Assembly: GCF_001718795.1 (NCBI RefSeq)
Contig: NZ_CP013437.1
Location: 558,001-622,000 of the forward strand
Length of the DNA: 64,000 nt
Direction of reading: 5' to 3'
Source of the DNA: Burkholderia latens
GTDB taxonomy: Bacteria > Pseudomonadota > Gammaproteobacteria > Burkholderiales > Burkholderiaceae
The first letter of the stretch is position 1. Each line of letters opens with the position of its first letter. Below the pieces are notes generated by a model that was given only the letters and a program-made list of their open reading frames with translations, did not search any database and was not told the DNA's origin. Shown here in pieces: positions 26,407-36,488 of the stretch. Both the position numbers and the translations under genes were made by a program.

Positions 26407-27324
26407 TTATGCAGTAGAGCTGGCAGGCGGCAGATCGGGCGCACGCATTTCCGTCAACAACTGAAGGAAGAAGCGGCCCGCCGAGGACAAACCGCGGCCG
26501 CGACGCTGGAGTACCCCCAGCGTTCGCCGGATGGGCGGATCGACGAGCGCGACACTGGTCAGGGCTTTGTGCGGGCCGCGGGGCATCGCGAGCCGCGGCA
26601 CGACACCGACACCCAGGCCGGCTTCGATCAGACTCACGAGAGCGGGCACGTGGCGTACCTCGCAGAACCATTTGGGCCGGTCGGCGACGCCCGCCAGCGC
26701 TTCGTCTATGACCGCGCGATTGCCGCTGCCTTGTGCGATGGCCAAGTATTCGAGGTTCGCGAGTTCCGCCCACGCGACGGATTTGCGTTTTGCGAGCGGA
26801 TGACTGCGCGGGCAGGCGAGCACGAAAGGGTCGTCGAGCAGCGGTGTGAATTCGATGTCCGGCTCTTCAGTGCCGACGTAAGTCAGGCCAAAATCGGCTT
26901 CCCCACGCGCGACGGCGAGAAAGACCATCGACGATGGCTCGTCGATGAGACGAAGGCGAATGCCCGGGTAACGCTGATGATAGGTCGCAATGGCTTCCGG
27001 AAGGAAATAGCGCACCGCCGACGGCACGCATGCGACAGTGAGTTCGCCGGTCATTTTGCGCGCAAGATCGTCGAACTCGAGCATCGAGTTGTCGACCTCG
27101 TTGAGGATGCGGTGAGCGCGCTCGAGAAACCCGCGACCGACGATCGTCAGGTCCATCTTCCGTGTCGTTCGCTCGAACAGTCTGACGCCCAGCACTTCCT
27201 CCAGTTTTTCTATCCGACGCGATAGCGCGGACGCCGATAGATGCAATGTGTCGGCCGCGGCGCGAAAGCTGCCCAGGTCGGCCGTCGCGACGAAGGCCCG
27301 CAAGTCCGATATCTCGAAGTTCAT
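26407..27324 (-). CDS. LysR-family transcriptional regulator
   Basis: This 305-residue LysR protein has a winged helix (LRAFVATADLGSFRAAADTL, SASALSRRIEKLEEVLG) and an effector domain with IAQGSGNRAVIDEAL. It lies directly upstream of, and on the same strand as, the dehydrogenase, transporter and SBP-like genes, so it probably controls them, perhaps from the 215-base gap at 26192-26406. A divergent target to its right is only a porin remnant. Confidence 0.91.
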   Translation of the reverse strand: MNFEISDLRAFVATADLGSFRAAADTLHLSASALSRRIEKLEEVLGVRLFERTTRKMDLTIVGRGFLERAHRILNEVDNSMLEFDDLARKMTGELTVACVPSAVRYFLPEAIATYHQRYPGIRLRLIDEPSSMVFLAVARGEADFGLTYVGTEEPDIEFTPLLDDPFVLACPRSHPLAKRKSVAWAELANLEYLAIAQGSGNRAVIDEALAGVADRPKWFCEVRHVPALVSLIEAGLGVGVVPRLAMPRGPHKALTSVALVDPPIRRTLGVLQRRGRGLSSAGRFFLQLLTEMRAPDLPPASSTA

Positions 27325-27578
27325 TCCGATGACCGCAGCGATGGAAAGGGATGCTCAGTTTCGGGTGCACCGATTGGCACTGTCAATCCGTGCGCGCGGC
27401 GCATGAATTCGCTGGGGCCAGGCTGCTGTGGAGGCGATATGCCGCGCGGGTATGAGTTGTCAGGGCGCAGAGTTCTGCCTCTTGGGAAGGCGAAATCATA
27501 CCGACGAGGCTCGCTGCCTGTCGGTGATGGTTCGTGGGTGCATGTCGCCCCGCTATCGCCGGAAGCCGGGAGAGTAGT
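27325..27578. other. Intergenic region upstream of LysR
   Basis: No gene is recognised. The sequence is less GC-rich than its surroundings and should contain the LysR promoter. It lies between that gene and the porin remnant. Confidence 0.35.
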
Positions 27579-27821
27579 CAACTAGCGTTCACCGGTAGCG
27601 GCGCGACGCTGTTCGCGATCGGCGACCGGCCAAGATGGCATCGGGTGGATGCGGGCATCACGTATCGGGTGTCTAAGCGCACCGACTTGCATATGTCGAT
27701 GGTTTATCAGCGTCGGGCCGGCGATGCGAGCGCCGTTGCGATCAACTTCTTCGGACCGTCAGGCGCGGGGCCGGGCAGAGCAGTCAAATCGCCGTGCTGG
27801 CAGTCCACCAGCATTCGCTAA
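27579..27821 (+). pseudogene. Porin C-terminal remnant
   Basis: The frame reads GDRPRWHRVDAGITYRVSKRTDLHMSMVYQ, matching the late strands of Burkholderia general porins, where a YxLSKRTDVY strand comes shortly before the C-terminus (compare FLSKRTDVYVIGVHQ in the porin at 52371). The terminal strand is not normal: it ends SIR instead of the usual aromatic residue, and an alternate frame near 27780 gives SSQIAVLAVHQHS, so an indel is likely. The N-terminal three quarters are absent. Confidence 0.7.
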
Positions 27822-28119
27822 CGGCAGCTTTACCGTTCATTGCGGCAATGATCACAGCTAAATCGCTGCGGGCGGTCGTGTCGCACGTGACGCTACCCTC
27901 CAATGTCGGCGCACGCTCGGTTCGCTTGCGGCTGTTTCCGTGATCGTGGCGGCAACACTCCCGTTTCCGCCGCGGCGGGCGCTCGGTGCGTTCGTCCGAC
28001 TATTCTCGAAACGAGAACGATCAATTCTCCGCAGCGGGGATTCTGTCGCGACCGCCGAGTTTCTAGACTTGCCCCAAGCGATGAGACCTGCTCATCGCAC
28101 CTTCCACAGGGAAACAGTC
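27822..28119. other. Leader region of the glutathione transferase gene
   Basis: No protein is recognised in these 298 bases. Near 28013-28022 there is AACGAGAACGATCAATTC, an AT-richer stretch that could hold the promoter of the GST gene. An in-frame open reading frame from 27940 extends the GST, but its extra residues do not fit the fold. Confidence 0.35.
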
Positions 28120-28737
28120 ATGAAGCTCTACGTTCACCCGCTTTCCGGTCATTCGCACCGCGCCCGCCTGCTCATCTCGCTGCTCGGCATCGAGCACGAA
28201 CTGATCGAAGTCGACCTCGCCGCCGGCGCGCACAAGTCGCCTGAATTTCTGGCGCTGAACCGCTTCGGCCAGGTGCCGGTGCTGGTCCACGGGGATACCG
28301 TGATCGCCGATTCGAATGCCATCCTCGTGTATCTCGCGCGCACCTCGGGCAACAGCGACTACCTCCCGCAATCGCCCGTGCAGGAAGCCGCCGTGCAGCG
28401 CTGGTTGTCCGTCGCGGCCGGCGAGATCGCATTCGGCCCGGCCGCCGCGCGGCTCATCACGGTCTTCGGTGCGAAGTTCAACGCCGACGAAGTGATTGCC
28501 CGTGCGCATCGCATCCTCGCGCTCATCGACGCCGAACTCGCGGGGCGCGACTTCATCGTCGGGCCGAAGCCGACCATCGCCGACGTCGCGTTGTATGGCT
28601 ACGTTGCACGCGCGCCCGAAGGCAATGTGGACCTGTCCGGCTATACGAACGTCGCGGCGTGGCTGCGCCGCATCGAAGCGTTGCCGGGCTTCGTCGAGTT
28701 CGTGAAGACGCCGGTCGGGCTCGCGGCCGCTGCGTGA
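28120..28737 (+). CDS. Glutathione S-transferase family protein
   Basis: This 205-residue protein has an N-terminal thioredoxin-like domain ([18 protein letters not shown], then the cis-Pro motif [11 protein letters not shown] and the glutathione-binding [11 protein letters not shown]) and a C-terminal helical domain with [11 protein letters not shown]. The start at 28120 follows CACAGGGAAACAGTC. It probably conjugates or reduces a toxic electrophile in the cytoplasm. It lies 99 bases before the PNPOx/FNR/ferredoxin fusion gene and could be co-transcribed with it. Confidence 0.9.
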   Translation: MKLYVHPLSGHSHRARLLISLLGIEHELIEVDLAAGAHKSPEFLALNRFGQVPVLVHGDTVIADSNAILVYLARTSGNSDYLPQSPVQEAAVQRWLSVAAGEIAFGPAAARLITVFGAKFNADEVIARAHRILALIDAELAGRDFIVGPKPTIADVALYGYVARAPEGNVDLSGYTNVAAWLRRIEALPGFVEFVKTPVGLAAAA

Positions 28738-28836
28738 CCGAGGTCGGCGCGTTGCCCTCGCGGTGACGGAGGGCGACGCCGACGCGTCACGGCGCGCCGA
28801 ATGCGTCATGTGCGGAATCCGTCGAGGAGACACATC

Positions 28837-30906
28837 GTGAGCACGGTATCGAATGAAGCGAACTCGCCCTGGCATCGGGGCGAACTCGAGCTGCAGGAAA
28901 AGACAGGCGTGATGCAGAAGATGGACAGTGTGGGACGACGCTTCGTCAGGAACCACATGCCCGACCAACATCGCGCGTTCTTCGCGCAGTTACCTTTCGT
29001 CGTCGTCGGTGCGGTGGCCGACGACGGCGATGCGTGGGCGACGTTCGCATTCGGGCAGCCCGGCTTCATGCAGTCACCGAACGACAAACGCCTGCGCATC
29101 GACACCGTATTCGATCCGAACGATCCGGCTGCCGGCGGCACGCACGACGGCGCGGCGATCGGCCTGCTCGGCATCGAACTGCATACGCGGCGTCGCAATC
29201 GCCTGAACGGCATGATCCGTCGCGGCGAGACGCGCGCATTCGATCTCGACGTCGTGCAGAGCTTCGGCAACTGCCCGCAATACATCCAGTTGCGCGATTT
29301 CGCGTTCGTACGCGAACCCGATACGTTCTCCGCGATCGCACCGGAGGAAAGCGATCGTCTCGACGATCGCGCCGGCGCGATCATCGCGGCTGCCGACACG
29401 CTGTTCGTGGCGTCCTACGTCGGCGACGGCGCCGAGCGTCAGGTCGACGTTTCGCATCGCGGCGGCAAGGCGGGGTTCGTGCGCATCGGCGACGACGGCG
29501 TGCTGACGATTCCGGATTTCGCCGGCAACCTGTTTTTCGCGACGCTCGGTAACTTCCTGGTCAATTCGCGCGCGGGCATCGTGTTCGCCGACTTCGAAAC
29601 GGGCGACGTGTTGCAGATGACCGGCGAAGCCGAAGTCGACCTCGATTCGCCGGAGATCGCCGCTTTTCAGGGCGCGGAGCGACTGTGGCGCTTCAAGCCG
29701 CGACGCGTCGTTTATCGTGCCGGCGCAATGCCGTTGCGCTGGACGTTCCGGGCGGAAGGCTGGTCGCCCAACTCGCTGATGACAGGGAGCTGGGACGAGG
29801 CCGCGAGTCGCTTGAGCGCGGCCAAACTGGCACGGGCGTGGCGTCCGTTCAGGGTCGCAAAAATCACCGACGAGAGCACGCTGATTCGCTCGTTCCAGCT
29901 CGAACCCGAGGACGGCGCCGGGCTGGTGCCGCACCTGGCGGGTCAGCACGTGCCGATTCGCGTGCACCTGCCGGAAGGCGGCGATCCGCTCATCCGCACC
30001 TATACGTTGTCGAGCGCGCCGTCGGACCGCGTGTATCGCATCAGCGTCAAGCGGGAAGGGCGCGTGTCGTCGCATCTGCATGACGGGGTGCGGGTCGGCG
30101 ACCGCATCGACGTCCGGGCGCCCGCCGGGCAATTCACGATCGATGCACTCGAGCGCCGGCCTGCCGTGTTGCTGGCGGCCGGTGTCGGGGTGACGCCGAT
30201 GCTGGCGATGTTGCGTCACATTGTCTACGAAGGCGCGCGCAAGCGCGGCACGCGCAAGACCTGGTTCTTTCACGCCGCACGCTCCCTGAAGGAGCGTGCG
30301 TTCGGCGACGAGATCGGCCAGCTCGAGTTGGCCGCGAACGGTGCGGTGAACGTGGTGCGCGTCCTGTCGGACGCGACCGGCGCGCGCGAAGGCGACGAGT
30401 TCGACGTCGCGGGCCGCATCGATGCGAACCTGCTGCGTGCCACGCTGCCGTTCGACGACTACGACTTCTATCTGTGCGGACCGTCGGGCTTCATGCAAGC
30501 GGTCTATGACGGGCTTCGCGACCTGAACGTGGCGGACCACCGAATCCACGCGGAGTCGTTCGGCCCTTCCGGGCTCAGGCGTCGAGCCGATGCGGGCGCG
30601 AGTACCCCGCTGCGTGCGCCGGCGGATATGCCGACACCTGTCGCGTTCGTCAAGTCGGGCAAGGAAGCGCGCTGGCAACCGGGCAGCGGCTCGCTGCTGG
30701 ACCTGGCCGAGGCGCGCGGCCTGACGCCCGAATACGGGTGCCGCGGAGGCAGTTGCGGCACGTGCCGCACCCGGATCGTCGAAGGCGCGGTGACGTATAC
30801 GGTCGCGCCGGAATTCAAGGTAGCGGACGACGAAGCGCTGATCTGCTGCGCGGTGCCTGCGCATCGCGAATCGGGCGGCGGCGACCGTCTGCTGATCGAC
30901 GTGTAA
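28837..30906 (+). CDS. PNPOx-like / ferredoxin-NADP reductase / 2Fe-2S triple fusion
   Basis: This 689-residue protein joins three modules. Residues about 45-310 are a pyridoxamine-phosphate-oxidase-like FMN fold; about 345-575 an FNR domain ([11 protein letters not shown] for [16 protein letters not shown] for [13 protein letters not shown]); about 600-689 a plant-type ferredoxin with CRGGSCGTC and a last Cys in ICCAVP. Electrons could run NAD(P)H to FAD to 2Fe-2S. The GTG start at 28837 follows GAGGAGA at 24-30 of the same line; the ATG at 28801 lacks one. The substrate is unknown. Confidence 0.87.
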   Translation: MSTVSNEANSPWHRGELELQEKTGVMQKMDSVGRRFVRNHMPDQHRAFFAQLPFVVVGAVADDGDAWATFAFGQPGFMQSPNDKRLRIDTVFDPNDPAAGGTHDGAAIGLLGIELHTRRRNRLNGMIRRGETRAFDLDVVQSFGNCPQYIQLRDFAFVREPDTFSAIAPEESDRLDDRAGAIIAAADTLFVASYVGDGAERQVDVSHRGGKAGFVRIGDDGVLTIPDFAGNLFFATLGNFLVNSRAGIVFADFETGDVLQMTGEAEVDLDSPEIAAFQGAERLWRFKPRRVVYRAGAMPLRWTFRAEGWSPNSLMTGSWDEAASRLSAAKLARAWRPFRVAKITDESTLIRSFQLEPEDGAGLVPHLAGQHVPIRVHLPEGGDPLIRTYTLSSAPSDRVYRISVKREGRVSSHLHDGVRVGDRIDVRAPAGQFTIDALERRPAVLLAAGVGVTPMLAMLRHIVYEGARKRGTRKTWFFHAARSLKERAFGDEIGQLELAANGAVNVVRVLSDATGAREGDEFDVAGRIDANLLRATLPFDDYDFYLCGPSGFMQAVYDGLRDLNVADHRIHAESFGPSGLRRRADAGASTPLRAPADMPTPVAFVKSGKEARWQPGSGSLLDLAEARGLTPEYGCRGGSCGTCRTRIVEGAVTYTVAPEFKVADDEALICCAVPAHRESGGGDRLLIDV

Positions 30907-30956
30907 TTCAAAACCCTCGTCGCCCGGCGACGATTCCCCACGAAGGGAGTGTGATC

Positions 30957-31436
30957 ATGAAAGACCTCAACTTAGTTCGCCCGCCGCTTCCGCCGTTTTC
31001 GCTGGAGACGGCAATCGAAAAAGTGCGGCGCGCCGAAGACGGGTGGAACACGCGCAATCCGGAGCTGGTTTCGCTCGCGTACAGCGTCGACAGCGTGTGG
31101 CGCAACCGCGCCGAATTCGCAACCGGCCGCCCGGCGATCGTCGCGCTGCTCACACGCAAGTGGCAGCGCGAACTCGACTACCGGCTCATCAAGGAGTTGT
31201 GGGCATACGGCGGCAACCGGATCGCCGTGCGCTTCGCCTACGAGTGGCGCGACGACGCGCAGAACTGGTATCGGTCGTACGGCAACGAGAACTGGGAATT
31301 CGGTGACGATGGCCTCATGCATCACCGCCATGCGTGCATCAACGATCTGCCGATCGCCGAGGCCGACCGGAAGTTCTTCTGGCCGCTCGGGCGCAGGCCC
31401 GACGATCATCCCGGCCTGGGCGATCTCGGCCTGTAG
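30957..31436 (+). CDS. DUF1348 (NTF2-like) protein
   Basis: This 159-residue protein matches the DUF1348/nuclear transport factor 2-like family: [40 protein letters not shown] and [12 protein letters not shown] are its hallmarks. The fold is a cone-shaped barrel that binds small molecules; no reaction is established. It follows the triple-fusion gene by 50 bases with AAGGGAGTG before its start, so it is likely in the same operon as that gene and the GST. Confidence 0.87.
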   Translation: MKDLNLVRPPLPPFSLETAIEKVRRAEDGWNTRNPELVSLAYSVDSVWRNRAEFATGRPAIVALLTRKWQRELDYRLIKELWAYGGNRIAVRFAYEWRDDAQNWYRSYGNENWEFGDDGLMHHRHACINDLPIAEADRKFFWPLGRRPDDHPGLGDLGL

Positions 31437-31531
31437 GCGCTGCTTGCCTGCCTACCGAACGCGATGCCTGATACGCGTGCCGGTCGGGACGGTTCCGCCG
31501 CGCGCGCACCGCGCCGACTCGCCGGTGCCTG

Positions 31532-32437
31532 CTATGCAGACCACATCGGCGCCTGGGCTCTCAGCTTTTCGACGCAGAGATCGATGAACGCGCGCGCTTT
31601 CCGGTTAGCGTACCTGCCCTCGCGATGCACGACGTGAACCGGAAGCGGGGCAAGTTCGTGCTCGGCCAGGAGCACGCGCAGCGCGCCTTGCGCGAGTTCG
31701 TCGACCACCTGATAGGACAGCAGGCGCACGATGCCGAGACCGGCCGTTGCCGCGGCGATCGCGGAATCGTTCGTCGTGGTCAGCAGGCGTGGCTGGATAG
31801 GGACGGCGAGCGCCTTGTCCCGCACGCGGAAGCGCCATTCGGGGGCCGGCGTGATGCCCGTCGCCTGAATCGTGACGTGAGCCGCGAGATCATCCGGATG
31901 CTGCGGCGTGCCGTGCGCGTCCAGATAAGCGGGAGACGCGCACAGCACGCGGCGTACCTTGCCGACTGAGATCGCCTGCAGCGACGAGTTCGGCAGCTCG
32001 CCGATGCGCACGGCCACGTCGGCGCCCTCATCGACGAGATTCACGACACGGTCCAGAAACCAGCAGTTGAGATTGACGAAAGGATGCTGCTCCAGATACT
32101 CGAGCGCGATCGGCGTCACGTAGCTCTTGCCGAACAGCACGGGCGCCGTGACGGTGAGCTGGCCGCGTGGCGCATTGCCGGTGCCGGTGGCGGAAAGCTC
32201 GGCCGCGTCGATGTCCGCCAGAATGCGCCGGCAGTCTTCGTAAAACGACGCGCCCGCATCGGTGATGCGGACCACGCGCGTCGTCCGCGTCAACAGCCGC
32301 ACGCCGAGATATTCCTCGAGTTCCGTCATCACGCGGCTAATCACCGACGGCGATACGTTCAGCTTGCGCGCCGCCGATGCGAACCCTTCCGTCTCGACCA
32401 CCGTGACGAAGGTGGTCATGGCCTGGAGCCTGTCCAT
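31532..32437 (-). CDS. LysR-family transcriptional regulator
   Basis: This 301-residue LysR protein has MDRLQAMTTFVTVVETEGF and SPSVISRVMTELEEYLG as its winged helix and the CrgA-like effector domain VNLVDEGADVAVRIGELPNS. The start at 32437 is where the family fold begins; the frame runs on to 33262 with no matching protein. It converges with the GST-fusion-DUF1348 unit, so the target is not obvious; it could act on itself or on genes farther away. Confidence 0.9.
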   Translation of the reverse strand: MDRLQAMTTFVTVVETEGFASAARKLNVSPSVISRVMTELEEYLGVRLLTRTTRVVRITDAGASFYEDCRRILADIDAAELSATGTGNAPRGQLTVTAPVLFGKSYVTPIALEYLEQHPFVNLNCWFLDRVVNLVDEGADVAVRIGELPNSSLQAISVGKVRRVLCASPAYLDAHGTPQHPDDLAAHVTIQATGITPAPEWRFRVRDKALAVPIQPRLLTTTNDSAIAAATAGLGIVRLLSYQVVDELAQGALRVLLAEHELAPLPVHVVHREGRYANRKARAFIDLCVEKLRAQAPMWSA

Positions 32438-32625
32438 GTATGAAAGATATCCGGGTGAAGTGAACGTGGCCTTACGCGCATCGTGCGCATCCATGTCGCC
32501 GCATGGCGGCGGCCAGCATAGCAAAGTTTCGAACCTGCTCCGCCTGAGGGGCCGGTGCGGGACGATCGTTGTTCGTGCAGGCAGCATGCATCGTCGACGG
32601 GAGAACGCGGCGCAAGCATCGTGCG

Positions 32626-33606
32626 TCAGGATGAACGCACTTCCGGCTCCGCGATTCGCGACGATCGCATGCGCCACTTCGCCGGCGTCATGCCCACCTG
32701 CCGTTTGAACACCCGTTGGAACGCGGCCTCGGATCGATAGCCGACCGATTCGCCGATCTCGGCGACGGACATCGTCGTTTGCGCCAGCTTTCGCCCGGCC
32801 ATCGCCATGCGGATTTCCGTCAGGACATCGCTTGCCGAGCGACTGATTGCCTCGTCGAAGTGGCGTGCGAACGTCGCGCGCGACATGTGGCATCGGTCGG
32901 CCAGCTGTGCCAGCGTCCAGGGTTTTTCGGGCTCGTCGAACATGGCTGCGAGCGCCGGCTGCAACCGATGACGTTGTGCCAGTGCAAGCAGCCCGCGCGG
33001 CGCGTGGCCTGCCTCGGACGCACTGCGCAAGGTCAACGCGAACAGCGCGCCGGACAGATGATCCACGACCGCGGCACTGCCGGCGCGTTGCTCCAGTACT
33101 TCCTCGCGCATCAGTTCGATGACCCGGGCGAGTCGCGTGGCTGCGAACGCGGCGTCGCGCGTCTGTCCATCGACCGCGGTTACGCTGCTCACGATCAGAC
33201 GTCGCGGCAGATGGCCGCGCAGCAATTGCTGCGGGACGGCGGGCAGCACGAAGCGCCCGCACAGCACGTCGGTGTTCGCATCGGCGCTGCCGTTCGTCGC
33301 AACAGTCAGGCCGTTCCTGTGCCGTTCGCGCGTTGCGCGCGGCGCCTCGCCGCTGCCGTCGTGCAGCCGATGGGCGCTGCCGGACGGAAACACCACGATG
33401 TCACCCGCCTTCATCCGGAGCGTCGGTTCTTCTTCTCCGCCCGTCTCGCACTCGACGACAGCCTCGCCGCGCAACAGGATGTGATAGGGGAGTTCCCACT
33501 CGCTCGACTCGGGATGGTCGATGCGCCACGGCGCGCCGAAGTGGCACCGCACGTCAAGCCGCCCGGTGACCGGCATCATCGACAGCAATCGGTCGAGCAT
33601 TTCCAT
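32626..33606 (-). CDS. AraC-family regulator with cupin sensor domain
   Basis: This 326-residue protein has an N-terminal AraC-type cupin (about 1-190; PYHILLRGEAVVECETGGEEE, GDIVVFPSGSAHRL) and two C-terminal helix-turn-helix motifs (TLAQLADRCHMSRATFARHF, SVAEIGESVGYRSEAAFQRVF). The start at MEMLDRLLSMM (33606) is chosen because the cupin begins there; the frame opens at 33711. It is divergent from the AhpD-like gene at 33729 with 122 bases between, so it most likely controls that gene. Confidence 0.9.
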   Translation of the reverse strand: MEMLDRLLSMMPVTGRLDVRCHFGAPWRIDHPESSEWELPYHILLRGEAVVECETGGEEEPTLRMKAGDIVVFPSGSAHRLHDGSGEAPRATRERHRNGLTVATNGSADANTDVLCGRFVLPAVPQQLLRGHLPRRLIVSSVTAVDGQTRDAAFAATRLARVIELMREEVLEQRAGSAAVVDHLSGALFALTLRSASEAGHAPRGLLALAQRHRLQPALAAMFDEPEKPWTLAQLADRCHMSRATFARHFDEAISRSASDVLTEIRMAMAGRKLAQTTMSVAEIGESVGYRSEAAFQRVFKRQVGMTPAKWRMRSSRIAEPEVRSS

Positions 33607-33728
33607 ATGAGACGTTTGAGCATGGAGTTGCGGCAGTATGGCATTAAAAAAACAGCCGCGCATCCCTACACTGACTCCCATGCCATACGACATGGCTAAC
33701 CGTTCAACCACGAAGCAAGGAGTCGATC

Positions 33729-34265
33729 ATGTCCCGTCTCACCACCATTCGCCCTGAAGAGGCAACCGGCGCGGCCGCCGAAGTGTTCGCGAAGATCAAG
33801 AACGCTGTCGGCAAGGTGCCCAACGCATATGCAACCGTTGGCACGCAAAGCCCCGAAGCGCTCGGCGCGGTGCTGGCGTTCGATGCCGCGGTCGCGGCGA
33901 GCACGCTCGGCAAGGCCGATATCGAAGTGATCAAGCTGGCGGTCAGCGAATACGCGGGGTGTGATTACTGCGTCGCCGCTCACACGCTGATGGGCAAGCT
34001 GGCAGGCCTGACGAGCGATCAGATGAAGCAGGTGCGCGCTGGCGCGGCTACCGGCGACGCCGCGCGCGATTCGCTTGTCGCGTATGTCCGTACGCTCGTC
34101 GGCACACACGGTACGGTTCCCGTTGCGGTCGTCGATGCGGTGCGGGCGGCTGGCTATACGGAACGCCAGCTCATCGAGATCAATCTAGCCATCGCATCGA
34201 TCACGTTCACGAACCTCGTCAATCGCGTGAACGATACGACGCTCGATTTTCCGGCTGTGAAGTAA
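33729..34265 (+). CDS. AhpD-like carboxymuconolactone decarboxylase-family protein
   Basis: This 178-residue helical protein carries the redox motif CDYCVAAH near residue 77 (CxxC followed by His), the AhpD active site. It is probably a peroxidase or thiol oxidoreductase. It is longer than the AhpD-like protein at 13100 and not a recent copy of it. An AraC regulator is divergent from it, and GAAGCAAGGAGTCG before its ATG is a good ribosome site. Confidence 0.88.
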   Translation: MSRLTTIRPEEATGAAAEVFAKIKNAVGKVPNAYATVGTQSPEALGAVLAFDAAVAASTLGKADIEVIKLAVSEYAGCDYCVAAHTLMGKLAGLTSDQMKQVRAGAATGDAARDSLVAYVRTLVGTHGTVPVAVVDAVRAAGYTERQLIEINLAIASITFTNLVNRVNDTTLDFPAVK

Positions 34266-34458
34266 CGGCCCGTCCGTGCGCGACTTCGGCGACCGCGCGG
34301 CATCTCGTTCAGCAACTCCCGCGCACTTCACTCTGACGGCAGAAAGGGGCACCCGCGCGCCGCTCAACGCTTGAAGTTCATCGGTGACCTCACTATAAAT
34401 CGCGAGGGTCGATGGCAGCCGCGCATAGCGACCTCATCGACCTAGTCGTGCGGAGCAA

Positions 34459-36099
34459 TTACTGATACTGCCGATTTACCGTTTGATTTGCGTCATTAAG
34501 CGGCTCAACAAGATCGATTTGGGCTTTCAACGGACTCGGCTGGTTCACCTGCAAGGTGCCTGCTGAATTGAATTCCAATTGGTTGTCGAGTGCAGTGTTG
34601 TATGCCGGCCAGTTGATTAGACCCGCGTTAGACGGATTTCCCGTTTTTGCGAACGCGGTCCAGTAGGCGATCATGTTACGCGCCACCTGTTCGTCTTGAC
34701 TCGTGACAGCCGTCCCGTAGGAGGCGGAAAGGGTGTCAAACACGTACGGAATCTCTGCACCATGCGTGGCGCCGGCGACTTTATCTCTGATCGACTGAGC
34801 GACATACGAAAAACGATAGAGATACGTCGGCGCGCCGTTAGCCGTAAAAATTCTGGCTACAAAGCGTGCGGGCTCATCCATCGTAATGACACGAGAAATT
34901 TGGCTCTCAATCGACGCCACGGAGGCGGTGCCGGTCGGATCGAACGCCGCAGCGGCAGCGCTCGAGTTTTGAGGGCCAAAGATCGCGTACGCCTGCTCCT
35001 TCGTCGTGATGCCTCGACTCGGAAATCCGAGGTCGGCATTGTTCACCCCAATCATGAGCGGGACCTTCGCAAAGTGCCCCGCCTTGTACTGATTCTCCGG
35101 TTCGTCAACCACGATTTTCCCGTCGATGATCGCGCCGCCCGAGAACGTCGCCAGGCCGTGCGATGTGTTCAACGTTGAGGTGTCCAACCCATCGAGGACT
35201 TGATCTGCCGAAAGCGCACGTAGAGCGTCCAGCGAACTGGCGTCACTCCCGTTGATTCCCAGTCCACTGGCGAATGAAGCACCCAGTTCTTCAGCAGAAG
35301 CCCCGACCGTCTTGGCGTTACGCGTGAGCGTACGGCCATAGTACTGGTCGACGCGTCCATTGCCGGACTCATTGATCGCCTTCGCAAACAGTCCTGATGC
35401 CAACGGCGATGTCAGCAGGTTGTGAATAGATTCACCTCCAGCCGATTCACCGAATATCGTGACGTTCGTGGGGTCGCCGCCGAAATTTGCGATGTTGCGC
35501 TGTACCCATTTCAAGGCGGCGATCTGGTCCATATAGCCGTAATTACCCAACGTTTCGCCTGACTGAGCAGCGGCCGTGGTGAGTGCAGGATGCGCAAAGA
35601 AGCCGAAGCGACCGAGACGGTAATTGACTGTGACGATAACAACCCCTTCCTTGGCGAACTGCGTGCCGTCATAGCGCGGCATCGATGTTCCGCCAACGAC
35701 GTATGCACCGCCGTAGACCCAGACCATCACAGGCAAGTTCTTGCCAGTGCTGTTTTGCGGGCGCCATACGTTGAGGTACAGACAATCTTCCGACGGGGCG
35801 ACCGTCAGTCCGGAATTCGGGCCGCTCGTTTGCATGCAGTCGTGAACAAAAGACGTGGCCTGCCGCACACCGCTCCATGCAGAGACGGGCTGGGGCGGGC
35901 GCCAGCGCAAGCTTCCGACGGGAGGAGCCGCAAAGGGAATACCCTTGTACGCCACCACGCCGTTAGCCGCCACGCCCTGGACAGCACCATCGGCCGTCAT
36001 CGCAATTGTGGGATCAGAGGAATTCGAAGAGCTGTCACCTCCACAAGCAGACAGCGCCACTGCGAGAATTGGAAAGGTGAGCAGTGCAGGCAAGCGCAT
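34459..36099 (-). CDS. Exported carboxylesterase lipoprotein (type B)
   Basis: This 546-residue alpha/beta hydrolase begins with a lipoprotein signal (MRLPALLTFPILAVALSAC, lipobox LSAC) and a Ser/Asn linker. It has EDCLYLNVW, YGGAYVVGG (oxyanion hole), the nucleophile in FGESAGGES and the late catalytic His in THGAEIPYVF. It should hydrolyse carboxylic esters at the outer membrane or periplasm. An in-frame ATG at 36165 has a better ribosome site (AGAGGGGACG) but gives an overlong basic N-region, so the true start is uncertain. A palindromic element lies upstream at 36274. Confidence 0.88.
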   Translation of the reverse strand: MRLPALLTFPILAVALSACGGDSSSNSSDPTIAMTADGAVQGVAANGVVAYKGIPFAAPPVGSLRWRPPQPVSAWSGVRQATSFVHDCMQTSGPNSGLTVAPSEDCLYLNVWRPQNSTGKNLPVMVWVYGGAYVVGGTSMPRYDGTQFAKEGVVIVTVNYRLGRFGFFAHPALTTAAAQSGETLGNYGYMDQIAALKWVQRNIANFGGDPTNVTIFGESAGGESIHNLLTSPLASGLFAKAINESGNGRVDQYYGRTLTRNAKTVGASAEELGASFASGLGINGSDASSLDALRALSADQVLDGLDTSTLNTSHGLATFSGGAIIDGKIVVDEPENQYKAGHFAKVPLMIGVNNADLGFPSRGITTKEQAYAIFGPQNSSAAAAAFDPTGTASVASIESQISRVITMDEPARFVARIFTANGAPTYLYRFSYVAQSIRDKVAGATHGAEIPYVFDTLSASYGTAVTSQDEQVARNMIAYWTAFAKTGNPSNAGLINWPAYNTALDNQLEFNSAGTLQVNQPSPLKAQIDLVEPLNDANQTVNRQYQ

Positions 36100-36488
36100 C
36101 AGTGTGTCTTGCTTCAGCACAGCCCGGTTGGTCTTTCCTGGAGCTTTACGTCTCTGTGTAGTCATGATGCCATCGTCCCCTCTATGATCCCGCATACATT
36201 ACCGCCATGACCGTTGCTGCGGCGGGCTCTGCTGTGCAGAGCGGAATCGAGTATCGAAGAGTGATTTTCTGCCGTCAAATTCGGGACAATAATGTCCCAT
36301 ATGAATTGCGTTCATCTGGTTAGATATTACGGAAGTAGTGTGGGCTATAGCATCGGCAAGGCATACTGAGCAGTTCCCGTCCGCATCATCCGCAACACAT
36401 AACGCACCCAATGGACCAGGCGCCCCGTCACCGACAGGACGCCCGCGTAGGCGCGATCGAGCGCCGTGCTTACTCCGCGTTTCTTGCG
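36100..36488. other. Intergenic region between the two esterase genes
   Basis: No protein gene is recognised. The region holds the 3' flank of the tannase-family gene and the promoter of the carboxylesterase, including the shared element at 36274-36315. It is clearly AT-richer than the coding DNA on either side. The plus-strand frame at 36411-36968 is a shadow of the tannase gene. Confidence 0.5.
36274..36315 (-). promoter_or_regulatory. 42-base element shared with the 52154 promoter, copy 1
   Basis: Starting GTCAAATTCG, this stretch contains the perfect inverted repeat GGGACA-ATAA-TGTCCC (36283-36298), then ATGAAT (36301-36306) and CAT (36313-36315). By hand it agrees with 52154-52195 at 31 of 42 places, with the same spacing between blocks. 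It lies 175 bases upstream of the carboxylesterase start. The copy at 52154 lies 91 bases upstream of an MFS gene on the same strand. A common regulator is the simplest reading. Confidence 0.6.

Noticed and set aside
31532..33262. LysR frame extended to 576 codons
   Set aside because: The added residues are antisense-like sequence of the AraC gene; the LysR fold starts at 32437.
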